Shown: positions 55,984 through 63,556 of the stretch, piece after piece
How the letters are laid out: each line of letters starts with the position of its first letter
How positions within the stretch are numbered: the first letter of the stretch is position 1
NCBI GenBank assembly: GCA_033856025.1
Contig: JAWVFQ010000015.1
Location: 104,058 to 168,057 of the forward strand
Direction of reading: 5' to 3'
From: AC-38 sp033856025
GTDB lineage: Bacteria; Actinomycetota; Thermoleophilia; Solirubrobacterales; Solirubrobacteraceae
Length of the DNA: 64,000 nucleotides
The notes under the pieces: generated by a model
Database searches by the model: none
The model's input: only the letters and a program-made list of their open reading frames with translations
What the model was told of the DNA's origin: nothing
Program-made: the position numbers and the translations under genes

Positions 55984-56069
55984 ACGATCAGGCCGTTCAC
56001 GACGAGACCGATCCCGCCGAACGTCACTAGGAGTCCGAACGTCGACTTGAACGCGGTGAGGGCGAGCAC
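55917..56069 (-). CDS. Small single-helix membrane protein
   Basis: A 50-residue frame starts at GTG 56069 and stops at 55919-55917. It encodes a hydrophobic segment (FGLLVTFGGIGLVVNGLIVYIV) followed by a charged tail (GLGERAENRRAQARDE). TAGACT lies 7 nt before the GTG (56082-56077), matching the leaderless pattern of this genome, and in-frame TAG just upstream rules out a longer start. Codon use favours G/C third positions. It overlaps the end of the GT87-like gene on the other strand. Confidence 0.62.
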   Translation of the reverse strand: MLALTAFKSTFGLLVTFGGIGLVVNGLIVYIVALGLGERAENRRAQARDE

Positions 56070-56100
56070 GGGGGGAAGTCTATCCCGCTACGGTTTCGCC

Positions 56101-57495
56101 ATGGCCCCCGCGCTCCCCCGCGTCTGCGTCATCGGCGCCGGCTCGTCGGGGATAGCCGGCGCGAAGGCGCTGCACGAGCACGGGATCCCGTTCGACTGCT
56201 TCGAGAAGTCCGACCGCGTGGGCGGCAACTGGGTCTTCGGCAACCGCAACGGGATGTCGTCGGCGTACCGCACGCTGCACATCAACACCTCGCGCGAGCG
56301 CATGGAGTACGCGGACTTCCCGATGCCCAAGGACTTCCCGGACTTCCCGCACCACACCCACATCGCGCGCTACTTCAACGACTACGTCGACCACTTCGGG
56401 TTCCGCGACCGCATCCGCTTCGAGACCGGGGTCGAGCACGCCGGGCGCCGCGAGGACGGCGTGTGGGAGGTGCGCCTGGAGGGCGGCGACGTGGAGCACT
56501 ACGACGCGGTGATCGTGGCCAACGGCCACCACTGGGACGCGCGCTGGCCCGAGCCGCGCTTCCCCGGGGAGTTCTCCGGCCGCCAGATGCACGCGCACGA
56601 CTACAAGGGCCCGGAGGAGTTCGAGGGCAAGCGGGTCGTCGTCCTGGGGATGGGCAACAGCGCAATGGACCTGGCCGTGGACGCGTCCTACGTGGCCGAC
56701 GCGACCTACCTGGCGGCGCGGCGCGGCGCCTACGTGATCCCGAAGTACATCTCCGGCAAGCCGGTCGACCAGCCGTGGCGCCACGGGACCTTGGCCCGGG
56801 TGCTCTCCCATCCGCGCGTCCCGTTCCCGGTCCGCCAGCGCCTGCTGGAGAACCTGATGAACCAGCACGTGGGACGGATGGAGTCCTACGGGCTGCCCAC
56901 GCCCGACCACCGCATCGGCGAGGCGCACCCCACCGTGTCCGGGCGCATCCTGGACCGCCTGGCGCACGGGACGATCACGCCCAAGCCCAACATCGCCGAG
57001 CTGCGCGGGGACCGCGTCGCCTTCGACGACGGCACCGAGGTGGAGGCCGACGTCGTCGTCTACTGCACGGGCTACAAGGTGACGTTCCCCTTCTTCGACG
57101 AGGGCTTCATCGCGGCGCCCGACAACGACCTGCCGCTGTTCCGGCGGGTGTTTCACCCGGACATCCCCGGCGTCTTCTTCCTGGCGCTGCTCCAGCCGCT
57201 CGGCGCGACGATGCCGATCGCCGAGGTGCAGGGCCAGTGGCTCGCCGACCACCTGCGGGGCGAGTACCTGCCGCCATCGCGCGAGGCCATGCTGGCCGAC
57301 ATCGAGCGCGAGCGGGCGGAGATGTTCAAGCGCTACGTGCGCTCCAAGCGCCACACGATGCAGATCGACTTCGACCAGTACATGTGGCACGTGGAGCGCG
57401 AGCGGCGGGCCGGCGCGCAGCGCGCCCGCGAGGCGGGATTCCCGCTGCCGGTGCCGGCCCGGGCCGGGTCGGGGACCGAGGCGGCCGCGGCGTAG
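56101..57495 (+). CDS. Flavin-containing monooxygenase (FMO/BVMO-like)
   Basis: The 464-residue flavoprotein has the FAD loop CVIGAGSSGIAGAKAL, the FMO-type fingerprint near FSGRQMHAHDYK, the NADPH loop VVLGMGNSAMDLAVD and the YCTGYKVTFPF block. It probably oxygenates a sulfur, nitrogen or ketone substrate with NADPH and O2. TACGGT lies exactly 6 nt before the ATG at 56101, so the shorter start is preferred to an in-frame ATG at 56047. Its TAG stop (57493-57495) is shared with the next gene's putative -10 box. Confidence 0.92.
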   Translation: MAPALPRVCVIGAGSSGIAGAKALHEHGIPFDCFEKSDRVGGNWVFGNRNGMSSAYRTLHINTSRERMEYADFPMPKDFPDFPHHTHIARYFNDYVDHFGFRDRIRFETGVEHAGRREDGVWEVRLEGGDVEHYDAVIVANGHHWDARWPEPRFPGEFSGRQMHAHDYKGPEEFEGKRVVVLGMGNSAMDLAVDASYVADATYLAARRGAYVIPKYISGKPVDQPWRHGTLARVLSHPRVPFPVRQRLLENLMNQHVGRMESYGLPTPDHRIGEAHPTVSGRILDRLAHGTITPKPNIAELRGDRVAFDDGTEVEADVVVYCTGYKVTFPFFDEGFIAAPDNDLPLFRRVFHPDIPGVFFLALLQPLGATMPIAEVQGQWLADHLRGEYLPPSREAMLADIERERAEMFKRYVRSKRHTMQIDFDQYMWHVERERRAGAQRAREAGFPLPVPARAGSGTEAAAA

Positions 57496-57498
57496 ACT
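57493..57498 (+). promoter_or_regulatory. TAGACT box overlapping the FMO stop, 7 nt before a CTG start
   Basis: TAGACT spans 57493-57498; its first three bases are the FMO stop codon. CTG at 57506 is the in-frame codon 7 nt downstream, the same spacing seen at leaderless GTG and ATG starts in this window. Confidence 0.45.
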
Positions 57499-57505
57499 GG
57501 CCCGC

Positions 57506-58477
57506 CTGCCGACCTTCTGCCGCCACAACCGCTTCCAGGCCAACTGCCCGATCTGCTCCCGGGAGGCCGAGGCGGCCAAGCCCGCCTCGCCGCCGCGCAC
57601 GCGCGCGCGATCGGGCTCGCGTGGCGGCTCGTCGGGGGGCTCGGCGGTGCGCATTCGCCAGGCGGCCCGGATGGCCGACGACGGCTATCGCTCCGAGCTG
57701 GTGCCCGGCCTGCGGGTGGTCGGCGACGCCGAGCGCCTGGCCGCCGAGATCGGCTTCTCCGCCGCCCGCCTGGCCGAGCTGGCCGCCTCTCCGCCGGGGC
57801 TCTACGCCGACGTGGGCGGCGAACGCGACCTCGAGGAGGCGAGCTGGCTCGCCCTTCTCCTGGCCTACCTCTCGCCCACCGAGGACGAGGACCCGTTCGC
57901 CACGATCCGGGCAGCCCGGACCACGTGGGCCGGCGGCGAGGTGCCGGGGGGCCTGTCTGGCGACGAGCCTCCCGCGGTCGGCCCACGCTCCGCGTATGAC
58001 CCCGCTCGCGGAATGGAGACCGTCGCGGCGTACCGGCGGTGGGCGGAGCGGAGCGGGTCGCAGGCCGCGGCGTTCACCGGCGAGGCGCACTGGGACGCCG
58101 AGCGGCGCTTCGCCCGCGCGTTCGAGCGCCTGGCGCTCCCGGGCTTCCACCGGACCGCCCGGTTCGACCTCCTCACCACATTGGGGCGGACCGGCCGCTA
58201 CGAGATGCGGGCCGGCTCGCTGCTGCTGGCCGGCGCCGGCGCCCATGACGACACCGCGGTCGCGGCCAAGCGCGTGTTCGGCATCGCCGACCCGCTGCTC
58301 ATCGACCGCCGCGCCGCCGCGCTGGGCGAGGCCGCGGGCGTCCCCCTCGAGGCGCTCGACCTGGCGCTGTTCAACTGGCAGCGCGGCGAGGAGCGCCGCG
58401 CCACGCTGGGCGCCGGCGACGCGCCGAGCGCCGACACGACCCACCGCGACCGCGCTGCCGCGGCGCTGGGCGTCTAG
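57506..58477 (+). CDS. Protein with N-terminal zinc-knuckle-like CxxxxxxxxCPxC motif, unknown function
   Basis: The frame is open from just after the FMO stop. Its first residues, read from CTG 57506, are LPTFCRHNRFQANCPICSRE, a compact Cys/His set likely to bind zinc. A flexible Ala/Pro/Gly/Arg stretch follows, then a domain of about 270 residues with many helices (RLAAEIGFSAARLAEL, YLSPTEDEDPFATI, GMETVAAYRRWAERSG). No ATG or GTG precedes the cysteines; the first normal start is GTG 57647, which would remove them. The family is not recognised beyond a likely Solirubrobacterales-specific protein. It overlaps the SnoaL-like gene by 4 bases. Confidence 0.6.
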   Translation: MPTFCRHNRFQANCPICSREAEAAKPASPPRTRARSGSRGGSSGGSAVRIRQAARMADDGYRSELVPGLRVVGDAERLAAEIGFSAARLAELAASPPGLYADVGGERDLEEASWLALLLAYLSPTEDEDPFATIRAARTTWAGGEVPGGLSGDEPPAVGPRSAYDPARGMETVAAYRRWAERSGSQAAAFTGEAHWDAERRFARAFERLALPGFHRTARFDLLTTLGRTGRYEMRAGSLLLAGAGAHDDTAVAAKRVFGIADPLLIDRRAAALGEAAGVPLEALDLALFNWQRGEERRATLGAGDAPSADTTHRDRAAAALGV

Positions 58478-58866
58478 CCCAGCCCCGCCGCTTCCAGGGC
58501 CGCCCGCGGGTCGGGGAACGTCCGCATCGAGACGATCGCGCCGTCGCGAAAGGTCCAGAGGTGCCCGTTGTGGGTGACGATGTCCACGTCGCTGCCGCGG
58601 GGCCGAGAGCGGGTGGTGACCATGGCCACGACCTGCTCCGCGGCCTCGAAGAGCTCGGTCGGCTCCCAGGCGACGTGCTCGAAGGCGGCGATGTAGTCCT
58701 CGAGGAATGCCTCCGCGCCCTCGCGGCGCCGCACCGTTCCGGCGTTCGGCCCCCGCTGGGTCGTCATCTCGAAGTCCGGGCTCATCTCGCTGAACCCCTC
58801 GTCCCAGTCACGCCGGCTCAGCGCCTCGTAGACGCGACGGACGACCTCCACGTTCTCGCGCGACAT
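58474..58866 (-). CDS. SnoaL-like (NTF2-fold) protein
   Basis: The 130-residue protein starts SRENVEVVRRVYEALSRRDWDEGFSEMSPDFEM, a typical SnoaL-like/NTF2 N-terminus, and ends with GHLWTFRDGAIVSMRTFPDPRAALEAAGL. These cone-shaped folds serve as small-molecule enzymes or binding proteins; no catalytic assignment is possible. The ATG at 58866 has TACTGG 5 nt upstream. It overlaps the zinc-knuckle gene's stop by 4 bases (convergent) and diverges from the tRNA gene. Confidence 0.82.
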   Translation of the reverse strand: MSRENVEVVRRVYEALSRRDWDEGFSEMSPDFEMTTQRGPNAGTVRRREGAEAFLEDYIAAFEHVAWEPTELFEAAEQVVAMVTTRSRPRGSDVDIVTHNGHLWTFRDGAIVSMRTFPDPRAALEAAGLG

Positions 58867-58920
58867 CCCGGCCAGTATCCCGCAGGCGACGGGCCCCGGC
58901 GGCCTAGACTGAGAGCCCCC

Positions 58921-58992
58921 GCCCCCATGGTGTAACGGTTAGCACGGGAGCCTTTCACGCTCCAGGCGGGAGTTCGACTCTCCCTGGGGGTA
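58921..58992 (+). tRNA. tRNA-Glu (UUC)
   Basis: A 72-base cloverleaf: acceptor GCCCCCA/TGGGGGT with a terminal G-T pair, D-arm with GTGTAACGGTTAGCAC, anticodon stem GGGAG/CTCC with loop CTTTCAC giving anticodon TTC, and T-arm GGGAGTTCGACTCTCCC. The discriminator is A and CCA is not encoded. The convergent gene's stop codon begins at the very next base. No integrase or duplicated tRNA end is seen nearby. Confidence 0.93.
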
Positions 58993-59652
58993 CTAGCCGG
59001 TCGCCGAGACGACGTGGACGTTCACGCTGGCCGTGCCCCGGGCGCCGAAGAGGCGCAGCCACAGCGGGAGGTACATCTCCATCCCGCGCGCCGCGCCGAT
59101 GTCGCCCAGGTCCATCAGGTTGGCGCGGGGCCAGCCGAAGGACTCGAGAATCTCGGCCACCTGGGCCTTGGCGGGCTCGTCGTCGCCGCACAGGAACATC
59201 GTGTGCTCTCCGGGGACGCGGGCCGGGTCCACCATGACGTCGGCGTTGACGGTGTTCAGCGTCTTGACGACGCGGGTGTCCGGGAAGTCGCGCTGGATGC
59301 GCTCGCCCAGGCTGTCGTCGTTGCACACGGTCAGCGTGGGCGGCATCCCGCCCGAGAAGTCCAGCGGGTTGGCCACGTCCACCAGGACCTTGCCCGCGAG
59401 GTTGTCGGCTCCGGCGGCAGCCAGCGCCTCCAGCGAGCGGGCCCCGGCGGTGGCGTTGAAGGCGAGCTCGCCGAACGACGCGGCGTCCTCGAACGTCCCC
59501 TCCGACGCGCGCTCGCCCGCGGAGGCCACCCAGGCCGTCGCGTCGACGCCGCCCGCCGTCCGCGAACCCATCCGCACCTCGTGGCCGCGCTGCACGAGCG
59601 CGGAGGCGAGCGTGCGCCCCACCCCGCCGGTCCCGAGCATCGCGATCCTCAT
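58993..59652 (-). CDS. NADPH:F420 reductase-like Rossmann protein
   Basis: The 219-residue protein begins RIAMLGTGGVGRTLASALVQRGHEVRMGSRT, a GxGxxG dinucleotide loop with an Arg that favours NADP, and continues with GKVLVDVANPLDFSGGMPPTL and RVVKTLNTVNADVMVDP, blocks shared with F420H2:NADP oxidoreductases. It probably moves hydride between NADPH and a flavin or F420-type cofactor, which agrees with the F420-family proteins at 7.6-8.5 kb. The stop codon touches the tRNA-Glu 3' end. Only 4 bases separate its ATG from the L,D-transpeptidase stop, so the two are co-transcribed. Confidence 0.85.
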   Translation of the reverse strand: MRIAMLGTGGVGRTLASALVQRGHEVRMGSRTAGGVDATAWVASAGERASEGTFEDAASFGELAFNATAGARSLEALAAAGADNLAGKVLVDVANPLDFSGGMPPTLTVCNDDSLGERIQRDFPDTRVVKTLNTVNADVMVDPARVPGEHTMFLCGDDEPAKAQVAEILESFGWPRANLMDLGDIGAARGMEMYLPLWLRLFGARGTASVNVHVVSATG

Positions 59653-59656
59653 CGCT

Positions 59657-60373
59657 CTAGAGGATAAGGACCGGCGTCCCGACCGGCATGAGGCGCGCGA
59701 GCCGCCGGACCGCCGGGTTGGGCAGGCGCACGCAGCCGTGCGACGGGCGGCCGGGGATGAGCTCGGGCTGATTGGTCCCGTGGATGCCGACGACTCCCCC
59801 GCCCGGCCAGTCGGTGAGCCTGGAGTAGGCGCTGGTCCCGAAGGCCCAGGGACCGTAGATCCCGCCCAGCCCGCGCAGGCGCTCGCGCACCCAGAACCGG
59901 CCCGCGGGCGTCGGGGTGCCCGGCTTGCCGACGCCGACCGGGGACGACCAGATCCGCCGCCCGCGCAGCGTCAGGGTGGCCCGCAGCGCGCGCCGGTCGA
60001 TGACCAGGCGGGTGCGGACGGGGCGCAGGGGCGCCAGCACGTCCTCGGGGACCCAGCCCTTGCGGCCGTTGGGCCGCAAGGGCAGGCGGACCAGGAGCCA
60101 GGGACGGCCGTGGTCGTCGCGCCACCGGCGCAGGGCCAGGTAGACCTCGGGCTGCCCATCCTCGGTGTACCAGCGCAGCCGGGTCACCACCGGGGAGCGG
60201 GCGTCCGGGCGCGCGCGAGCCCAGGCGCGCTCGGCGGGGGTGCCGATCCAGGAGATCGTGCGCTCGTCGGAGATCACCACGCTGCCCCGGACGGGCGCCG
60301 CGCCATGCGCCGGGGTTGCGGTCAAGGCCGCAAACAGGAGCATCGCCAACAGGATTTTCTGACCGGGTGTCAC
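59657..60373 (-). CDS. Secreted L,D-transpeptidase (YkuD domain)
   Basis: The 238-residue product has a signal peptide (KILLAMLLFAALTATPAHGA), an SH3-like middle part (YLALRRWRDDHGRPWLLVRLP, GWVPEDVL) and a C-terminal YkuD domain with the catalytic GIHGTNQ...SHGCVRLPN motif (His, Ser, His, Gly, Cys). It makes 3-3 cross-links or attaches proteins in peptidoglycan. The start is GTG 60373, 18 bases from the divergent CSLREA gene. Confidence 0.92.
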   Translation of the reverse strand: MTPGQKILLAMLLFAALTATPAHGAAPVRGSVVISDERTISWIGTPAERAWARARPDARSPVVTRLRWYTEDGQPEVYLALRRWRDDHGRPWLLVRLPLRPNGRKGWVPEDVLAPLRPVRTRLVIDRRALRATLTLRGRRIWSSPVGVGKPGTPTPAGRFWVRERLRGLGGIYGPWAFGTSAYSRLTDWPGGGVVGIHGTNQPELIPGRPSHGCVRLPNPAVRRLARLMPVGTPVLIL

Positions 60374-60391
60374 GGGTAGGGTCCCCGCGAC

Positions 60392-62446
60392 GTGCGGACC
60401 GCGCAGGGGATCGTCATCGTAGGAGCCATGCTCGCAATGGGCGTCGCCGGAGCCCCGGCGGCGGCCGCGACGTACGACGTCACGCGCTTCGACGACCCGG
60501 CTCCGAAGTCCGGCTCGGGCACCACGCCGTGCGTCGCCGGGGACTGCTCCCTGCGGGAGGCGGTCATCTCCGCGAACACGAACCCCGGCAGCACGATCAA
60601 CGTCCCGGCCGGGCGGGTCGTGCTGTCGATCCCGACCGCCCCGGCGAGCGAGACCGTCGCGCCGGACCCCGACCCCGAGGCCAGCGCGTCGGCGGGTGAC
60701 CTGGACCTCTTCGAGGACACCACCATCAACGGCAGCGGAGCCGGGACGACCGTGGTGGACGGCGGGGGCGTCGACCGCGTGTTCGACATGCCCTTCAACG
60801 CCTTCGAGGGGTGCTTCACCCCGGACCGGAAGGTGTCGATCAGCGGACTGACGATCACGGGGGGAGTGGGAGAGCTCAGCGTCGTGGACTTCAGCGGCCA
60901 GAAGTTCATCGGCGGCGGCGGGATCGTCGTGTGCGGGCAGCTCACGCTGAACCGCTCGGTCATCACCGCGAATCGCGCGGTGGGCGGAGGCGGCGCGATG
61001 GTGGTGGGGACCAACTCCAGCGCGACGATCGACGACTCGACCATCTCGGGCAACACGCAGGGCGGCGGCGGCCAGCCGGGAGGCGGCGCGATCCTCGTCC
61101 AGGGCCCCCGGCAGGCGACGATCTTCGGGCCGGCGATACCGACGGGGACCTTGACGATGACCGACAGCACCGTGAGCGCCAATACGGCCGGGGGCGGAGG
61201 CACTCTGGCCATGGGCGAGGGCGGCGGCATCCTCAACCTCGGGGGGACGGCGTCGCTGACCAACGTCACGGTCAGCGGCAACAGCGCGGGTGGAGCCGGC
61301 GTACAGGGGTTCGGCGGCGGAATCTTCACCGAGACCACCGGGACCACGACGCTGCTCAACTCGACGATCGCCGGCAACAGCGCGGCGCAGAGCGGCTCGG
61401 GCGGGAACCTGTCCACGTCCAACCTGCCCGGCGGGACGGGCGCGCTGGACGGGACGTTCGCGCTCAAGAACACGATCGTCTCGGGGGGCGTGGGCGCCGC
61501 GGGCCAGGAGAACTGCAACGGCGACGGCTTCACCTCCCAGGGCAACAACCTCGAGAGCACGAGCCAGTGCGGCGCGGCGGCCGCGGGCGACCAGCGCAAC
61601 ACGGACCCCCAGCTCGGGCCGCTCGCGGACAACGGTGGACCGACTCAGACGCGCGCGCTGGCGATCACGAGCCCGGCGGTCAACGCCGCCGCCAACGCCG
61701 GCTGCCCGGCGGCCGACCAGCGCGGCGTCGTCCGGCCGCAGGCGGACTTATGCGACATCGGCGCCTTCGAGCTGGTCTGGCAGGCCGATCTGGCGGTGAC
61801 GAAGGCCGCGCCCGCCACGCTGCCGCTCGGTCAGAACCTGACGTCCACGGTGACCGTGACCAACCTCGGGCCGCAGCCGGCGGTCGGGATCGCCCTGCGC
61901 GACGTGCTGCCCGCGAACGCGCCGCTTATCGTGGCCACGCCCACCGGAGCGTGCGGGGGCAATCCGTTCGACTGCGTCGTCAACGACCTCGCGCCGGGGG
62001 CGAGTGAGACGTTCACGATCACGACGCGCCCGCGGGCGGCCGGCACGTACGTGAACACCGCGACGGTCGCGGGCCGCTACGCCGATCCCAACCCGGCCAA
62101 CAACACGGCCAGCGCGACCACGGTCGTCAGCGGGATCCCGGCGCTGCGGGCGGGCGTCGCGGGCGTGCCGCTGAGCTGCCGGCGGACCGACTTCACGATC
62201 CGCGCCACCGCTACGGGCGCCGGCGCGGTGCGCTCGCTGCGCGTGCTCCTCGACGGCCGCCAGGTCGCGTCGCGCCCGCGGCGCTCCTACACCGTGCGCA
62301 TCCGCGCCTCGCGCCTGCGCGCCGGCCTGCACCGGATCGTCGTCGAGGCGCGGGGGACGCGGGGCCAGCTCTCCCGGCGCACCGTGACGTTCCGGCGCTG
62401 CCCGGCCCCGCCTCGGCGACGCACCGGACCGCGGTTCACCGGTTAG
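60392..62446 (+). CDS. Secreted CSLREA / choice-of-anchor-Q beta-helix protein with DUF11 domain
   Basis: The 684-residue product has a signal peptide (IVIVGAMLAMGVAGAPAAAA), then the CSLREA motif in GDCSLREAVISAN. A right-handed beta-helix follows, with repeated NSTIAGNSA/NVTVSGNSA-type rungs between about residues 150 and 400, and the block GPLADNGGPTQTRAL...GCPAADQRGVVRP...CDIGAFE that ends choice-of-anchor-Q domains. Next is a DUF11 domain (ADLAVTKAAPATLPLGQNLT, NPANNTASAT), then a basic beta domain. It is probably a surface or adhesion protein. TAGGGT lies 9 nt before the GTG. No sortase motif is present. Confidence 0.87.
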   Translation: MRTAQGIVIVGAMLAMGVAGAPAAAATYDVTRFDDPAPKSGSGTTPCVAGDCSLREAVISANTNPGSTINVPAGRVVLSIPTAPASETVAPDPDPEASASAGDLDLFEDTTINGSGAGTTVVDGGGVDRVFDMPFNAFEGCFTPDRKVSISGLTITGGVGELSVVDFSGQKFIGGGGIVVCGQLTLNRSVITANRAVGGGGAMVVGTNSSATIDDSTISGNTQGGGGQPGGGAILVQGPRQATIFGPAIPTGTLTMTDSTVSANTAGGGGTLAMGEGGGILNLGGTASLTNVTVSGNSAGGAGVQGFGGGIFTETTGTTTLLNSTIAGNSAAQSGSGGNLSTSNLPGGTGALDGTFALKNTIVSGGVGAAGQENCNGDGFTSQGNNLESTSQCGAAAAGDQRNTDPQLGPLADNGGPTQTRALAITSPAVNAAANAGCPAADQRGVVRPQADLCDIGAFELVWQADLAVTKAAPATLPLGQNLTSTVTVTNLGPQPAVGIALRDVLPANAPLIVATPTGACGGNPFDCVVNDLAPGASETFTITTRPRAAGTYVNTATVAGRYADPNPANNTASATTVVSGIPALRAGVAGVPLSCRRTDFTIRATATGAGAVRSLRVLLDGRQVASRPRRSYTVRIRASRLRAGLHRIVVEARGTRGQLSRRTVTFRRCPAPPRRRTGPRFTG

Positions 62447-62456
62447 GATCGTCTTC

Positions 62457-62750
62457 GTGAAGCTCTACGTCTGCTACGGCACGTTCACGAAGACGCCGCG
62501 CCCGGGCGGGCACCCGTGCGGGAACGCCAACGAGGCGCTGCGCGACGCCGGGTACAGGCCCGAGGTGATCAAGTCGTACGGTCTCGGGATGCTCCCGTCG
62601 ATCTTCAACCGCACGCGCGGGCGCCGCGAGGTCAAGGAGCTGACCGGGTCCGACATGGTCCCGGTGCTCGTGACCGACGACGGCGAGGTCATCCAGGACT
62701 CCGAGAACATCGTCGAGTGGGCGAAGACCCACCCGGCGGCCGGCGCCTAG
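62457..62750 (+). CDS. Glutathione S-transferase N-terminal (thioredoxin-fold) domain protein
   Basis: The 97-residue protein matches the GST-N/glutaredoxin fold: KLYVCYGTF at the first strand, GHPCGNANEALRDAGY in the active-site helix region, GSDMVPVLVTDDGEVIQDSENIVEWAK with the cis-Pro (VPVL) and the Asp-Ser pair. It lacks the GST C-terminal domain. Actinobacteria use mycothiol, so its thiol partner is unknown. GTG 62457 has TAGGAT 7 nt upstream. Its stop overlaps that of the convergent SDR gene by 4 bases. Confidence 0.85.
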   Translation: MKLYVCYGTFTKTPRPGGHPCGNANEALRDAGYRPEVIKSYGLGMLPSIFNRTRGRREVKELTGSDMVPVLVTDDGEVIQDSENIVEWAKTHPAAGA

Positions 62751-63499
62751 AGGGACCGCAGCAGCCCGCCGTCCACGGCCAGCGCCGTGCCGGTGACGTA
62801 TGACGCGGGCGCCGAGCACAGGAACGCCGCGGCGGCGGCGAACTCCTCCACCGTGCCCAGCCGCCCGGCGGGCACGTCGCGGGCGGCCAGCTCGCGCGCG
62901 GTGTCCAGGGACCCGTGCAGCTCGGCCAGGCGGTCCGTGGCGATGCGGCCCGGCAGGAGCGTGTTGACGGTGACGCCGTCGGGCGCCAGGCGCCGGGACA
63001 CCGTCTTGAGCGCGGCGAGGATCCCGGTCCGGTGGACGTTGGAGAGGGTGAGCGCGTCGATCGGCTCGCGCACCGAGGTGGACCCGACGTTCAGGACGCG
63101 CCCCCAGCCCCGCCGCGCCATGCCGGGCGCCGCCGCCTCGAGGAGCGCCATCGGCGCGAGCACGAGCGTGCGGTAGGCGGCCTCCCACTGCTCGCGCGGG
63201 AAGCCGAACGGATCCGGGCCGCCGGGCGGGCCGCCGGTGTTCAGCACGAGGACCTCGATCGGGCCCAGCGCGTCCTCCACGGCGGCGACGAGCCCGGGCG
63301 CGCCGTCGAGGTCGCCGCTGTCGTGCGCGAAGGCGGCCTCGGCGCCGATCGCGCGCGCCGCCTCCCGCGCGCGGTCGGCCGAGCGCGAGGACACGGCGAC
63401 GCGCGCGCCCTCGGCGGCCAGGGCGGCGGCGATGCCGCGCCCCAGGCCCTTCGACGCGCCGGTGACCAGCGCGACCCGGCCGGTGAGTCCTAGGTCCAT
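62747..63499 (-). CDS. Short-chain dehydrogenase/reductase (atypical active site)
   Basis: The 250-residue protein has the TGASKGLG cofactor loop, the NTGG segment (where most SDRs have NNAG) and the C-terminal LCSAPASYVTGTALAVDGG. The catalytic Ser is in NVGSTSV, but the usual Tyr of YxxxK is absent: the region reads LSNVHRTGILAALKTV, so Lys remains while the Tyr position holds another residue. This SDR subgroup is known among FabG-like proteins, and its activity is unclear. The ATG at 63499 is 57 bases from the divergent RTX-repeat gene. Confidence 0.88.
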   Translation of the reverse strand: MDLGLTGRVALVTGASKGLGRGIAAALAAEGARVAVSSRSADRAREAARAIGAEAAFAHDSGDLDGAPGLVAAVEDALGPIEVLVLNTGGPPGGPDPFGFPREQWEAAYRTLVLAPMALLEAAAPGMARRGWGRVLNVGSTSVREPIDALTLSNVHRTGILAALKTVSRRLAPDGVTVNTLLPGRIATDRLAELHGSLDTARELAARDVPAGRLGTVEEFAAAAAFLCSAPASYVTGTALAVDGGLLRSL

Positions 63500-63556
63500 G
63501 ACCGCGGATTATCGACCGACGCGCGTTCCGGCGTCCTGGGTTAGTGTTCCGGCGCG

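Noticed and set aside
58921..58992. tRNA-Glu as an integration site for a mobile element
   Set aside because: No integrase and no duplicated tRNA 3' end seen in the window; neighbours look like core genes.
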